This document shows, in pieces, positions 1 through 12,531 of a stretch of DNA of 64,000 nt; positions within the stretch are counted from its first letter, which is position 1; each line of letters opens with the position of its first letter. The position numbers and the translations under genes were made by a program. The notes beneath the pieces are model-generated. The model saw only the letters and a list, made by a program, of their open reading frames with translations. It was not told where the DNA came from and made no database searches. The DNA comes from Lepidodermella squamata (taxonomy: Eukaryota; Gastrotricha): the NCBI GenBank assembly GCA_047495785.1, contig JBLDXI010000023.1, positions 1-64,000 on the forward strand, in the 5' to 3' direction.

Positions 1-3000
1 CTGCTAATAGCGATTCCAGCCAGTTTTGGCTGCCAGCGAAATACCGGTCATCCGAATTGTACGCGAATCGCCTGCAAACGTGTTTGCGCTTGCTGCCAAT
101 AACAAATAGAGCACGGCTATGCGTGATTTGCCCGGTTTCAGGATGATGCCGAACATGGGCGACACGTGCAAGGGCTGCTAATAGCGATTCCAGCCAGTTT
201 TGGCTGGCAGCGAAATACCGGTCATCCGAATTGTACGCGAATCGCCTGCAAACGTGTTTGCGCTTGCTGCCACTAACGAATAGAGCACGGCTATGCGTGA
301 TTTGCCCGGTTTCAGGATGATGCCGAACATGGGCGACACGTGCAAGGGCTGCTAATAGCGATTCCAGCCAGTTTTGGCTGGCAGCGAAATACCGGTCATC
401 CGAATTGTACGCGAATCGCCTGCAAACGTGTTTGCGCTTGCTGCCACTAACAAATGAAGCACGGCTATGCGTGATTTGCCCGGTTTCAGGATGATGCCGA
501 ACATGGGCGACACGAGCAAGGGCTGCTAATAGCGATTCCAGCCAGTTTTGGCTGCCAGCGAAATACCGGTCATCCGAATTGTACGCGAATCGCCTGCAAA
601 CGTGTTTGCGCTTGCTGCCACTAACAAATAGAGCAGGGCTATGCGTGATTTGCCCGGTTTCAGGATGATGCCGAACATGGGCGACACGTGCAAGGGCTGC
701 TAATAGCGATTCCAGCCAGTTTTGGCTGGCAGCGAAATACCGGTCATCCGAATTGTACGCGAATCGCCTGCAAACGTGTTTGCGCTTGCTGCCACTAACA
801 AATAGAGCACGGCTATGCGTGATTTGCCCGGTTTCAGGATGATGCCGAACATGGGCGACACGTGCAAGGGCTGCTAATAGCGATTCCAGCCAGTTTTGGC
901 TGGCAGCGAAATACCGGTCATCCGAATTGTACGCGAATCGCCTGCACACGTGTTTGCGCTTGCTGCCACTAACGAATAGAGCACGGCTATGCGTGATTTG
1001 CCCGGTTTCAGGATGATGCCGAACATGGGCGACACGTGCAAGGGCTGCTAATAGCGATTCCAGCCAGTTTTGGCTGGCAGCGAAATACCGGTCATCCGAA
1101 TTGTACGCGAATCGCCTGCAAACGTGTTTGCGCTTGCTGCCACTAACGAATAGAGCACGGCTATGCGTGATTTGCCCGGTTTCAGGATGATGCCGAACAT
1201 GGGCGACACGTGCAAGGGCTGCTAATAGCGATTCCAGCCAGTTTTGGCTGGCAGCGAAATACCGGTCATCCGAATTGTACGCGAATCGCCTGCAAACGTG
1301 TTTGCGCTTGCTGCCACTAACAAATAGAGCACGGCTATGCGTGATTTGCCCGGTTTCAGGATGATGCCGAACATGGGCGACACGTGCAAGGGCTGCTAAT
1401 AGCGATTCCAGCCAGTTTTGGCTGGCAGCGAAATACCGGTCATCCGAATTGTACGCGAATCGCCTGCAAACGTGTTTGCGCTTGCTGCCACTAACGAATA
1501 GAGCACGGCTATGCGTGATTTGCCCGGTTTCAGGATGATGCCGAACATGGGCGACACGTGCAAGGGCTGCTAATAGCGATTCCAGCCAGTTTTGGCTGGC
1601 AGCGAAATACCGGTCATCCGAATTGTACGCGAATCGCCTGCAAACGTGTTTGCGCTTGCTGCCACTAACGAATAGAGCACGGCTATGCGTGATTTGCCCG
1701 GTTTCAGGATGATGCCGAACATGGGCGACACGTGCAAGGGCTGCTAATAGCGATTCCAGCCAGTTTTGGCTGGCAGCGAAATACCGGTCATCCGAATTGT
1801 ACGCGAATCGCCTGCAAACGTGTTTGCGCTTGCTGCCACTAACGAATAGAGCACGGCTATGCGTGATTTGCCCGGTTTCAGGATGATGCCGAACATGGGC
1901 GACACGTGCAAGGGCTGCTAATAGCGATTCCAGCCAATTTTGGCTGCCAGCGAAATACCGGTCATCCGAATTGTACGCGAATCGCCTGCAAACGTGTTTG
2001 CGCTTGCTGCCACTAACAAATAGAGCACGGCTATGCGTGATTTGCCCGGTTTCAGGATGATGCCGAACATGGGCGACACGTGCAAGGGCTGCTAATAGCG
2101 ATTCCAGCCAGTTTTGGCTGGCAGCGAAATACCGGTCATCCGAATTGTACGCGAATCGCCTGCAAACGTGTTTGCGCTTGCTGCCACTAACGAATAGAGC
2201 ACGGCTATGCGTGATTTGCCCGGTTTCAGGATGATGCCGAACATGGGCGACACGTGCAAGGGCTGCTAATAGCGATTCCAGCCAGTTTTGGCTGGCAGCG
2301 AAATACCGGTCATCCGAATTGTACGCGAATCGCCTGAAAACGTGTTTGCGCTTGCTGCCACTAACGAATAGAGCACGGCTATGCGTGATTTGCCCGGTTT
2401 CAGGATGATGCCGAACATGGGCGACACGTGCAAGGGCTGCTAATAGCGATTCCAGCCAGTTTTGGCTGGCAGCGAAATACCGGTCATCCGAATTGTACGC
2501 GAATCGCCTGAAAACGTGTTTGCGCTTGCTGCCACTAACGAATAGAGCACGGCTATGCGTGATTTGCCCGGTTTCAGGATGATGCCGAACATGGGCGACA
2601 CGTGCAAGGGCTGCTAATAGCGATTCCAGCCAGTTTTGGCTGGCAGCGAAATACCGGTCATCCGAATTGTACGCGAATCGCCTGCAAACGTGTTTGCGCT
2701 TGCTGCCACTAACGAATAGAGCACGGCTATGCGTGATTTGCCCGGTTTCAGGATGATGCCGAACATGGGCGACACGTGCAAGGGCTGCTAATAGCGATTC
2801 CAGCCAGTTTTGGCTGGCAGCGAAATACCGGTCATCCGAATTGTACGCGAATCGCCTGAAAACGTGTTTGCGCTTGCTGCCACTAACGAATAGAGCACGG
2901 CTATGCGTGATTTGCCCGGTTTCAGGATGATGCCGAACATGGGCGACACGTGCAAGGGCTGCTAATAGCGATTCCAGCCAGTTTTGGCTGGCAGCGAAAT

Positions 3001-6000
3001 ACCGGTCATCCGACTTGTACGCGAATCGCCTGCACACGTGTTTGCGCTTGCTGCCACTAACGAATAGAGCACGGCTATGCGTGATTTGCCCGGTTTCAGG
3101 ATGATGCCGAACATGGGCGACACGTGCAAGGGCTGCTAATAGCGATTCCAGCCAGTTTTGGCTGGCAGCGAAATACCGGTCATCCGAATTGTACGCGAAT
3201 CGCCTGAAAACGTGTTTGCGCTTGCTGCCACTAACGAATAGAGCACGGCTATGCGTGATTTGCCCGGTTTCAGGATGATGCCGAACATGGGCGACACGTG
3301 CAAGGGCTGCTAATAGCGATTCCAGCCAGTTTTGGCTGGCAGCGAAATACCGGTCATCCGAATTGTACGCGAATCGCCTGCAAACGTGTTTGCGCTTGCT
3401 GCCACTAACGAATAGAGCACGGCTATGCGTGATTTGCCCGGTTTCAGGATGATGCCGAACATGGGCGACACGAGCAAGGGCTGCTAATAGCGATTCCAGC
3501 CAGTTTTGGCTGGCAGCGAAATACCGGTAATCCGACTTGTACGCGAATCGCCTGCACACGTGTTTGCGCTTGCTGCCACTAACGAATAGAGCACGGCTAT
3601 GCGTGATTTGCCCGGTTTCAGGATGATGCCGAACATGGGCGACACGTGCAAGGGCTGCTAATAGCGATTCCAGCCAGTTTTGGCTGGCAGCGAAATACCG
3701 GTCATCCGAATTGTACGCGAATCGCCTGCAAACGTGTTTGCGCTTGCTGCCACTAACGAATAGAGCACGGCTATGCGTGATTTGCCCGGTTTCAGGATGA
3801 TGCCGAACATGGGCGACACGTGCAAGGGCTGCTAATAGCGATTCCAGCCAGTTTTGGCTGGCAGCGAAATACCGGTCATCCGAATTGTACGCGAATCGCC
3901 TGCAAACGTGTTTGCGCTTGCTGCCACTAACGAATAGAGCACGGCTATGCGTGATTTGCCCGGTTTCAGGATGATGCCGAACATGGGCGACACGTGCAAG
4001 GGCTGCTAATAGCGATTCCAGCCAGTTTTGGCTGGCAGCGAAATACCGGTCATCCGAATTGTACGCGAATCGCCTGCAAACGTGTTTGCGCTTGCTGCCA
4101 CTAACGAATAGAGCACGGCTATGCGTGATTTGCCCGGTTTCAGGATGATGCCGAACATGGGCGACACGAGCAAGGGCTGCTAATAGCGATTCCAGCCAGT
4201 TTTGGCTGGCAGCGAAATACCGGTCATCCGAATTGTACGCGAATCGCCTGCAAACGTGTTTGCGCTTGCTGCCACTAACGAATAGACCACGGCTATGCGT
4301 GATTTGCCCGGTTTCAGGATGATGCCGAACATGGGCGACACGAGCAAGGGCTGCTAATAGCGATTCCAGCCAGTTTTGGCTGGCAGCGAAATACCGGTCA
4401 TCCGAATTGTACGCGAATCGCCTGCAAACGTGTTTGCGCTTGCTGCCACTAACGAATAGAGCACGGCTATGCGTGATTTGCCCGGTTTCAGGATGATGCC
4501 GAACATGGGCGACACGTGCAAGGGCTGCTAATAGCGATTCCAGCCAGTTTTGGCTGGCAGCGAAATACCGGTAATCCGACTTGTACGCGAATCGCCTGCA
4601 AACGTGTTTGCGCTTGCTGCCACTAACGAATAGAGCACGGCTATGCGTGATTTGCCCGGTTTCAGGATGATGCCGAACATGGGCGACACGTGCAAGGGCT
4701 GCTAATAGCGATTCCAGCCAGTTTTGGCTGGCAGCGAAATACCGGTCATCCGAATTGTACGCGAATCGCCTGAAAACGTGTTTGCGCTTGCTGCCACTAA
4801 CGAATAGAGCACGGCTATGCGTGATTTGCCCGGTTTCAGGATGATGCCGAACATGGGCGACACGTGCAAGGGCTGCTAATAGCGATTCCAGCCAGTTTTG
4901 GCTGGCAGCGAAATACCGGTCATCCGAATTGTACGCGAATCGCCTGCAAACGTGTTTGCGCTTGCTGCCACTAACAAATGAAGCACGGCTATGCGTGATT
5001 TGCCCGGTTTCAGGATGATGCCGAACATGGGCGACACGAGCAAGGGCTGCTAATAGCGATTCCAGCCAGTTTTGGCTGGCAGCGAAATACCGGTCATCCG
5101 AATTGTACGCGAATCGCCTGAAAACGTGTTTGCGCTTGCTGCCACTAACGAATAGAGCACGGCTATGCGTGATTTGCCCGGTTTCAGGATGATGCCGAAC
5201 ATGGGCGACACGTGCAAGGGCTGCTAATAGCGATTCCAGCCAGTTTTGGCTGGCAGCGAAATACCGGTCATCCGAATTGTACGCGAATCGCCTGCAAACG
5301 TGTTTGCGCTTGCTGCCACTAACGAATAGAGCACGGCTATGCGTGATTTGCCCGGTTTCAGGATGATGCCGAACATGGGCGACACGAGCAAGGGCTGCTA
5401 ATAGCGATTCCAGCCAGTTTTGGCTGGCAGCGAAATACCGGTAATCCGACTTGTACGCGAATCGCCTGCACACGTGTTTGCGCTTGCTGCCACTAACGAA
5501 TAGAGCACGGCTATGCGTGATTTGCCCGGTTTCAGGATGATGCCGAACATGGGCGACACGTGCAAGGGCTGCTAATAGCGATTCCAGCCAGTTTTGGCTG
5601 GCAGCGAAATACCGGTCATCCGAATTGTACGCGAATCGCCTGCAAACGTGTTTGCGCTTGCTGCCACTAACGAATAGAGCACGGCTATGCGTGATTTGCC
5701 CGGTTTCAGGATGATGCCGAACATGGGCGACACGTGCAAGGGCTGCTAATAGCGATTCCAGCCAGTTTTGGCTGGCAGCGAAATACCGGTCATCCGAATT
5801 GTACGCGAATCGCCTGCAAACGTGTTTGCGCTTGCTGCCACTAACGAATAGAGCACGGCTATGCGTGATTTGCCCGGTTTCAGGATGATGCCGAACATGG
5901 GCGACACGTGCAAGGGCTGCTAATAGCGATTCCAGCCAGTTTTGGCTGGCAGCGAAATACCGGTCATCCGAATTGTACGCGAATCGCCTGCAAACGTGTT

Positions 6001-9000
6001 TGCGCTTGCTGCCACTAACGAATAGAGCACGGCTATGCGTGATTTGCCCGGTTTCAGGATGATGCCGAACATGGGCGACACGAGCAAGGGCTGCTAATAG
6101 CGATTCCAGCCAGTTTTGGCTGGCAGCGAAATACCGGTCATCCGAATTGTACGCGAATCGCCTGCAAACGTGTTTGCGCTTGCTGCCACTAACGAATAGA
6201 CCACGGCTATGCGTGATTTGCCCGGTTTCAGGATGATGCCGAACATGGGCGACACGAGCAAGGGCTGCTAATAGCGATTCCAGCCAGTTTTGGCTGGCAG
6301 CGAAATACCGGTCATCCGAATTGTACGCGAATCGCCTGCAAACGTGTTTGCGCTTGCTGCCACTAACGAATAGAGCACGGCTATGCGTGATTTGCCCGGT
6401 TTCAGGATGATGCCGAACATGGGCGACACGTGCAAGGGCTGCTAATAGCGATTCCAGCCAGTTTTGGCTGGCAGCGAAATACCGGTAATCCGACTTGTAC
6501 GCGAATCGCCTGCAAACGTGTTTGCGCTTGCTGCCACTAACGAATAGAGCACGGCTATGCGTGATTTGCCCGGTTTCAGGATGATGCCGAACATGGGCGA
6601 CACGTGCAAGGGCTGCTAATAGCGATTCCAGCCAGTTTTGGCTGGCAGCGAAATACCGGTCATCCGAATTGTACGCGAATCGCCTGAAAACGTGTTTGCG
6701 CTTGCTGCCACTAACGAATAGAGCACGGCTATGCGTGATTTGCCCGGTTTCAGGATGATGCCGAACATGGGCGACACGTGCAAGGGCTGCTAATAGCGAT
6801 TCCAGCCAGTTTTGGCTGGCAGCGAAATACCGGTCATCCGAATTGTACGCGAATCGCCTGCAAACGTGTTTGCGCTTGCTGCCACTAACAAATGAAGCAC
6901 GGCTATGCGTGATTTGCCCGGTTTCAGGATGATGCCGAACATGGGCGACACGAGCAAGGGCTGCTAATAGCGATTCCAGCCAGTTTTGGCTGGCAGCGAA
7001 ATACCGGTCATCCGAATTGTACGCGAATCGCCTGCAAACGTGTTTGCGCTTGCTGCCACTAACGAATAGACCACGGCTATGCGTGATTTGCCCGGTTTCA
7101 GGATGATGCCGAACATGGGCGACACGTGCAAGGGCTGCTAATAGCGATTCCAGCCAGTTTTGGCTGGCAGCGAAATACCGGTCATCCGAATTGTACGCGA
7201 ATCGCCTGCAAACGTGTTTGCGCTTGCTGCCACTAACGAATAGAGCACGGCTATGCGTGATTTGCCCGGTTTCAGGATGATGCCGAACATGGGCGACACG
7301 TGCAAGGGCTGCTAATAGCGATTCCAGCCAGTTTTGGCTGGCAGCGAAATACCGGTAATCCGACTTGTACGCGAATCGCCTGCACACGTGTTTGCGCTTG
7401 CTGCCACTAACGAATAGAGCACGGCTATGCGTGATTTGCCCGGTTTCAGGATGATGCCGAACATGGGCGACACGTGCAAGGGCTGCTAATAGCGATTCCA
7501 GCCAGTTTTGGCTGGCAGCGAAATACCGGTCATCCGAATTGTACGCGAATCGCCTGCAAACGTGTTTGCGCTTGCTGCCACTAACGAATAGAGCACGGCT
7601 ATGCGTGATTTGCCCGGTTTCAGGATGATGCCGAACATGGGCGACACGTGCAAGGGCTGCTAATAGCGATTCCAGCCAGTTTTGGCTGGCAGCGAAATAC
7701 CGGTCATCCGAATTGTACGCGAATCGCCTGCAAACGTGTTTGCGCTTGCTGCCACTAACGAATAGAGCACGGCTATGCGTGATTTGCCCGGTTTCAGGAT
7801 GATGCCGAACATGGGCGACACGTGCAAGGGCTGCTAATAGCGATTCCAGCCAGTTTTGGCTGGCAGCGAAATACCGGTCATCCGAATTGTACGCGAATCG
7901 CCTGCAAACGTGTTTGCGCTTGCTGCCACTAACGAATAGAGCACGGCTATGCGTGATTTGCCCGGTTTCAGGATGATGCCGAACATGGGCGACACGTGCA
8001 AGGGCTGCTAATAGCGATTCCAGCCAGTTTTGGCTGGCAGCGAAATACCGGTCATCCGAATTGTACGCGAATCGCCTGCAAACGTGTTTGCGCTTGCTGC
8101 CACTAACAAATAGAGCACGGCTATGCGTGATTTGCCCGGTTTCAGGATGATGCCGAACATGGGCGACACGAGCAAGGGCTGCTAATAGCGATTCCAGCCA
8201 GTTTTGGCTGGCAGCGAAATACCGGTCATCCGAATTGTACGCGAATCGCCTGCACACGTGTTTGCGCTTGCTGCCACTAACAAATAGAGCACGGCTATGC
8301 GTGATTTGCCCGGTTTCAGGATGATGCCGAACATGGGCGACACGTGCAAGGGCTGCTAATAGCGATTCCAGCCAGTTTTGGCTGCCAGCGAAATACCGGT
8401 CATCCGACTTGTACGCGAATCGCCTGCACACGTGTTTGCGCTTGCTGCCACTAACGAATAGAGCACGGCTATGCGTGATTTGCCGGTTTCAGGATGATGC
8501 CGAACATGGGCGACACGTGCAAGGGCTGCTAATAGCGATTCCAGCCAGTTTTGGCTGCCAGCGAAATACCGGTCATCCGAATTGTACGCGAATCGCCTGC
8601 AAACGTGTTTGCGCTTGCTGCCACTAACAAATAGAGCACGGCTATGCGTGATTTGCCCGGTTTCAGGATGATGCCGAACATGGGCGACACGAGCAAGGGC
8701 TGCTAATAGCGATTCCAGCCAGTTTTGGCTGCCAGCGAAATACCGGTCATCCGAATTGTACGCGAATCGCCTGCAAAACGTGTTTGCGCTTGCTGCCACT
8801 AACAAATAGAGCACAGCTATGCGTGATTTGCCCGGTTTCAGGATGATGCCGAACATGGGCGACACGAGCAAGGGCTGCTAATAGCGATTCCAGCCAGTTT
8901 TGGCTGCCAGCGAAATACCGGTCATCCGAATTGTACGCGAATCGCCTGCAAACGTGTTTGCGCTTGCTGCCACTAACAAATAGAGCACGGCTATGCGTGA

Positions 9001-10660
9001 TTTGCCCGGTTTCAGGATGATGCCGAACATGGGCGACACGAGCAAGGGCTGCTAATAGCGATTCCAGCCAGTTTTGGCTGCCAGCGAAATACCGGTCATC
9101 CGAATTGTACGCGAATCGCCTGCAAACGTGTTTGCGCTTGCTGCCACTAACGAATAGAGCACGGCTATGCGTGATTTGCCCGGTTTCAGGATGATGCCGA
9201 ACATGGGCGACACGTGCAAGGGCTGCTAATAGCGATTCCAGCCAGTTTTGGCTGGCAGCGAAATACCGGTCATCCGAATTGTACGCGAATCGCCTGCAAA
9301 CGTGTTTGCGCTTGCTGCCACTAACAAATAGAGCACGGCTATGCGTGATTTGCCCGGTTTCAGGATGATGCCGAACATGGGCGACACGAGCAAGGGCTGC
9401 TAATAGCGATTCCAGCCAGTTTTGGCTGCCAGCGAAATACCGGTCATCCGAATTGTACGCGAATCGCCTGCAAACGTGTTTGCGCTTGCTGCCACTAACG
9501 AATAGAGCACGGCTATGCGTGATTTGCCCGGTTTCAGGATGATGCCGAACATGGGCGACACGAGCAAGGGCTGCTAATAGCGATTCCAGCCAGTTTTGGC
9601 TGCCAGCGAAATACCGGTCATCCGAATTGTACGCGAATCGCCTGCAAACGTGTTTGCGCTTGCTGCCACTAATAAATAGAGCAGGGCTATGCGTGATTTG
9701 CCCGGTTTCAGGATGATGCCGAACATGGGCGACACGTGCAAGGGCTGCTAATAGCGATTCCAGCCAGTTTTGGCTGGCAGCGAAATACCGGTCATCCGAA
9801 TTGTACGCGAATCGCCTGCAAACGTGTTTGCGCTTGCTGCCACTAACAAATAGAGCACGGCTATGCGTGATTTGCCCGGTTTCAGGATGATGCCGAACAT
9901 GGGCGACACGAGCAAGGGCTGCTAATAGCGATTCCAGCCAGTTTTGGCTGCCAGCGAAATACCGGTCATCCGAATTGTACGCGAATCGCCTGCAAACGTG
10001 TTTGCGCTTGCTGCCACTAACGAATAGAGCAGGGCTATGCGTGATTTGCCCGGTTTCAGGATGATGCCGAACATGGGCGACACGTGCAAGGGCTGCTAAT
10101 AGCGATTCCAGCCAGTTTTGGCTGGCAGCGAAATACCGGTCATCCGAATTGTACGCGAATCGCCTGCACACGTGTTTGCGCTTGCTGCCACTAACAAATA
10201 GAGCACAGCTATGCGTGATTTGCCCGGTTTCAGGATGATGACGAACATGGGCGACACGAGCAAGGGCTGCTAATAGCGATTCCAGCCAGTTTTGGCTGGC
10301 AGCGAAATACCGGTCATCCGAATTGTACGCGAATCGCCTGCAAACGTGTTTGCGCTTGCTGCCACTAACGAATAGAGCACGGCTATGCGTGATTTGCCCG
10401 GTTTCAGGATGATGCCGAACATGGGCGACACGTGCAAGGGCTGCTAATAGCGATTCCAGCCAGTTTTGGCTGGCAGCGAAATACCGGTCATCCGAATTGT
10501 ACGCGAATCGCCTGCAAACGTGTTTGCGCTTGCTGCCACTAACGAATAGAGCACGGCTATGCGTGATTGGCCCGGTTTCAGGATGATGCCGAACATGGGC
10601 GACACGTGCAAGGGCTGCTAATAGCGATTCCAGCCAGTTTTGGCTGGCAGCGAAATACCG
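1..10660. repeat. Tandem satellite array, 174-bp monomer
   Basis: About 61 head-to-tail copies of a 174-bp unit run from the window edge to the LTR element. The unit is recognisable by the segments CGATTCCAGCCAG, AATACCGGTCATCCG, GTGTTTGCGCTTGCTG and GATTTGCCCGGTTTCAGG. Copies differ by a few recurrent substitutions (ACGTGC or ACGAGC; CTGCAAACG, CTGCACACG or CTGAAAACG; AACGAATAG or AACAAATAG). One copy near 8480 lacks a C and one near 8776 has an extra A. The unit contains two dyads: CCAGCCA/TGGCTGG around a 4-nt loop, and GCAAAC-GT-GTTTGC. The antisense strand is stop-free in one frame because 174 is a multiple of three; I do not call this a gene. Array size and unit length suit pericentromeric or centromeric satellite, but that is inference. 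Confidence 0.97.
2785..7480. repeat. Higher-order repeat, 11 monomers (1914 bp)
   Basis: Rare monomer variants recur at exactly 1914 bp (11 x 174). GTAATCCGACTT is at 3527, 5441 and 7355, and at 4571 and 6485. CCTGAAAACG is at 2855, 4769 and 6683, and at 3203 and 5117. CAAATGAAGCAC is at 4975 and 6889. AATAGACCACGG is at 4281 and 6195. About two and a half copies are visible. One monomer in the last copy (around 7033) does not match its counterpart. Outer limits are approximate. Confidence 0.85.
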
Positions 10661-10972
10661 TATAACGGCTCATCAGCCTTCAGCTTTGCCTCGAGTCAAG
10701 AATGCCCTGGCTCAACTTACCTTCGGATCCATAATTAATGTAAATATGTTATACATCCATGGAATTATAATAATTAATAATCTAAAAGAATATAAATAAT
10801 AATTAATGTATATATATGTGAATACTTAATGAAAGATGTTATATTGTTATAGCGTGGAGAACCTGATTTGGGGTTCTGTTTAGGAAATAAAGATCAGTCT
10901 TGGCGGATTCAGCTTGAGTGTTACTTATAATTTAGTTATACTGAACCAGGTCACGGTAATAGACCGTTTTAT
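10661..10972 (+). repeat. 5' LTR of Ty3/gypsy element
   Basis: 312 bp, matching 16776-17087 along its length. It carries a TATA-box candidate TATAAAT at 10791 and a poly(A) signal AATAAA at 10886, in the order expected for U3/R. The termini are not a clean TG...CA pair: the 3' copy is preceded by TG (16774-16775), whereas this copy is preceded by satellite CCG. The exact terminus is therefore uncertain by about 2 bp. Confidence 0.92.
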
Positions 10973-10987
10973 TGGCGCCGAGACCCG
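10973..10987 (+). promoter_or_regulatory. Primer-binding site (tRNA-primed minus-strand start)
   Basis: TGGCGCC follows the 5' LTR directly, then GAGACCCG. TGG pairs with the tRNA CCA end, and TGGCGCC is a common retroelement PBS core. The priming tRNA is not identified; the match beyond the first seven or eight bases would need the host tRNA set. Confidence 0.75.
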
Positions 10988-11049
10988 ATTTTTCTTTTAA
11001 TTTTTTGTTTTGTTTTGCTTTAATTTCGTGAGAGGCTCGAGTCTATTTC

Positions 11050-12531
11050 ATGTTTATAGACGACGAGTACGAGGATCAAGAGCAATTAATTTTAAATCGT
11101 CCTCCTGAATACCCGGCACATTTGTCTTTTGCATCACCTACTGTGCGTGGACCTTCTCGTACACACACTTCGAGTAGGGTGGATAGTCAGTCAAACACTC
11201 GTTCTGATTTAGATTCATATATTAACTCACCCGTTTCTTCAGATCAGCGGTTAAACTCGCAAATTTCAGGATTTTCCGTACTTTCAGAACTTCCGAATTC
11301 GACGGTGTATTCTGAGCCGGTGCTTAGGTCTGAACCGGACTACGACCGTGTGCTTCCGCCTGTTGGTGAATTTTTCGCAGTGCTTCCTCCAGTTTCTACG
11401 ATAGCCTCAACTTATCAGGTTCTTCAGTCGTCGAACTCGGGTGAGTCATCAAATTTTTCGAGTACATCGGTTTCTTCCTCGTCGTCTGATTTTGCAGATA
11501 TGTCTGGGTCGGATTCCGAGCCGGTATCAGCACGTCGGTCGAGGCGTGGATCTGTCCGTCGAGCGGTGGCGAATGGCGACGTAGTCGTGAATCGTGGTTC
11601 TCGGCGATCTTACGCACCGGTACCACCAGGTGTACTTCGGAAACCGGAGAAATTTTCGGGTGACGATGGCGAGAAATTCAAGCCATGGCTTGCTGATCTT
11701 AGCGCGTATTTAGACGCGGAGAGCATTTTTGGGCTGCAACGCGTCACCATGCTTCGCAACTATCTGATTGGGAGAGCTTCGCGAAAGTTCACAGTGGTCG
11801 AGGCGATTCTTGGGCCAGATTCTTCTTTCAGAGCGTTTGGAAAGGAGTTGGTCGAGCGGTTAGATCGTCCGCCGAATCGTGAAGAGGCACAGGCAAGGCT
11901 GAGAACGGCTCGTCGTGGAAACAATCGACCCGATGAGTTTGTAGTCGAGTTGAAGGAGTGGGCCGAACTGGGTTTCCCAGAGCCCAGTTATAGCGACCGC
12001 GAGCGAACAGCGCACGTTTTGGATAGCTTCATCCGAGGGATTGGTGACAAGGACCTTTCTCGCGAGCTTTATCGGCAAAAAGAAATCACCATCAAAAGCG
12101 CCGTCAAGAGGGCGGAGTCTTGGTTCGATGCCGATAAGAAGGTAGAAGCTTTCGCTGGTTTCGCCCCAGTTCAGACGGTTTCTGCGGCGCCCGACTTTGA
12201 AGAGTTGCGTCGAGAGAACGAGCAGCTGCGGTTACAGTTGGCAGCTATGAGAGTTAGAGACATCAGCGTAGCGGCGGTGTCTGGTTCGATGGCTAGCGGG
12301 TCGTCGAAAACCACGTCAGCACGATTTGATGCGTCGCCAGTCGTCGACGGTCAGCGGACGGGTGGTGCCTGGGCGGATTCGGCTGGTGCGGCTCGTGGGT
12401 CTGGTGCAGCCATGTCTCAAGATGTTCGACAGTTGAAGGAGCCGGTGCTGCGAGGGGCTGCATTTTGTTATCGTTGTAGTCAACCATACCACGGTCACAC
12501 AGCCTGCAAAACAACAAATTCGGGTTTTTAG
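11050..12531 (+). CDS. Gag polyprotein of Ty3/gypsy element
   Basis: A 493-aa ORF with an ATG start 77 bp after the PBS. The N-terminal third is Ser/Thr-rich and ends in an Arg-rich patch (around residues 160-185). Residues about 195-370 form a retrotransposon-Gag capsid region, starting near KFSGDDGEKFKPWLADL and rich in charged helices. A Leu/Glu-rich helix follows at about 385-405. Near the C-terminus is a CCHC zinc knuckle, CYRCSQPYHGHTAC, which fits CX2CX4HX4C and would bind the RNA genome. The ORF ends at TAG 12529-12531, directly after a slippery heptamer. The role is to form the virus-like particle and package RNA. Confidence 0.93.
   Translation: MFIDDEYEDQEQLILNRPPEYPAHLSFASPTVRGPSRTHTSSRVDSQSNTRSDLDSYINSPVSSDQRLNSQISGFSVLSELPNSTVYSEPVLRSEPDYDRVLPPVGEFFAVLPPVSTIASTYQVLQSSNSGESSNFSSTSVSSSSSDFADMSGSDSEPVSARRSRRGSVRRAVANGDVVVNRGSRRSYAPVPPGVLRKPEKFSGDDGEKFKPWLADLSAYLDAESIFGLQRVTMLRNYLIGRASRKFTVVEAILGPDSSFRAFGKELVERLDRPPNREEAQARLRTARRGNNRPDEFVVELKEWAELGFPEPSYSDRERTAHVLDSFIRGIGDKDLSRELYRQKEITIKSAVKRAESWFDADKKVEAFAGFAPVQTVSAAPDFEELRRENEQLRLQLAAMRVRDISVAAVSGSMASGSSKTTSARFDASPVVDGQRTGGAWADSAGAARGSGAAMSQDVRQLKEPVLRGAAFCYRCSQPYHGHTACKTTNSGF
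12522..12528 (+). promoter_or_regulatory. Candidate -1 ribosomal frameshift site (GGGTTTT)
   Basis: G GGT TTT lies in the gag frame right before the TAG stop and fits the X XXY YYZ slippery consensus. The -1 frame is open through this point and leads without a stop into the protease/RT frame. A downstream stem or pseudoknot was not identified by eye. Confidence 0.6.

Noticed and set aside
8747-10171. Long antisense ORF of 58-aa repeats as a protein-coding gene
   Set aside because: It starts at GTG, has no ATG in frame, is simply the 174-bp satellite read in its one open frame, and is broken by one-base indels in other monomers.
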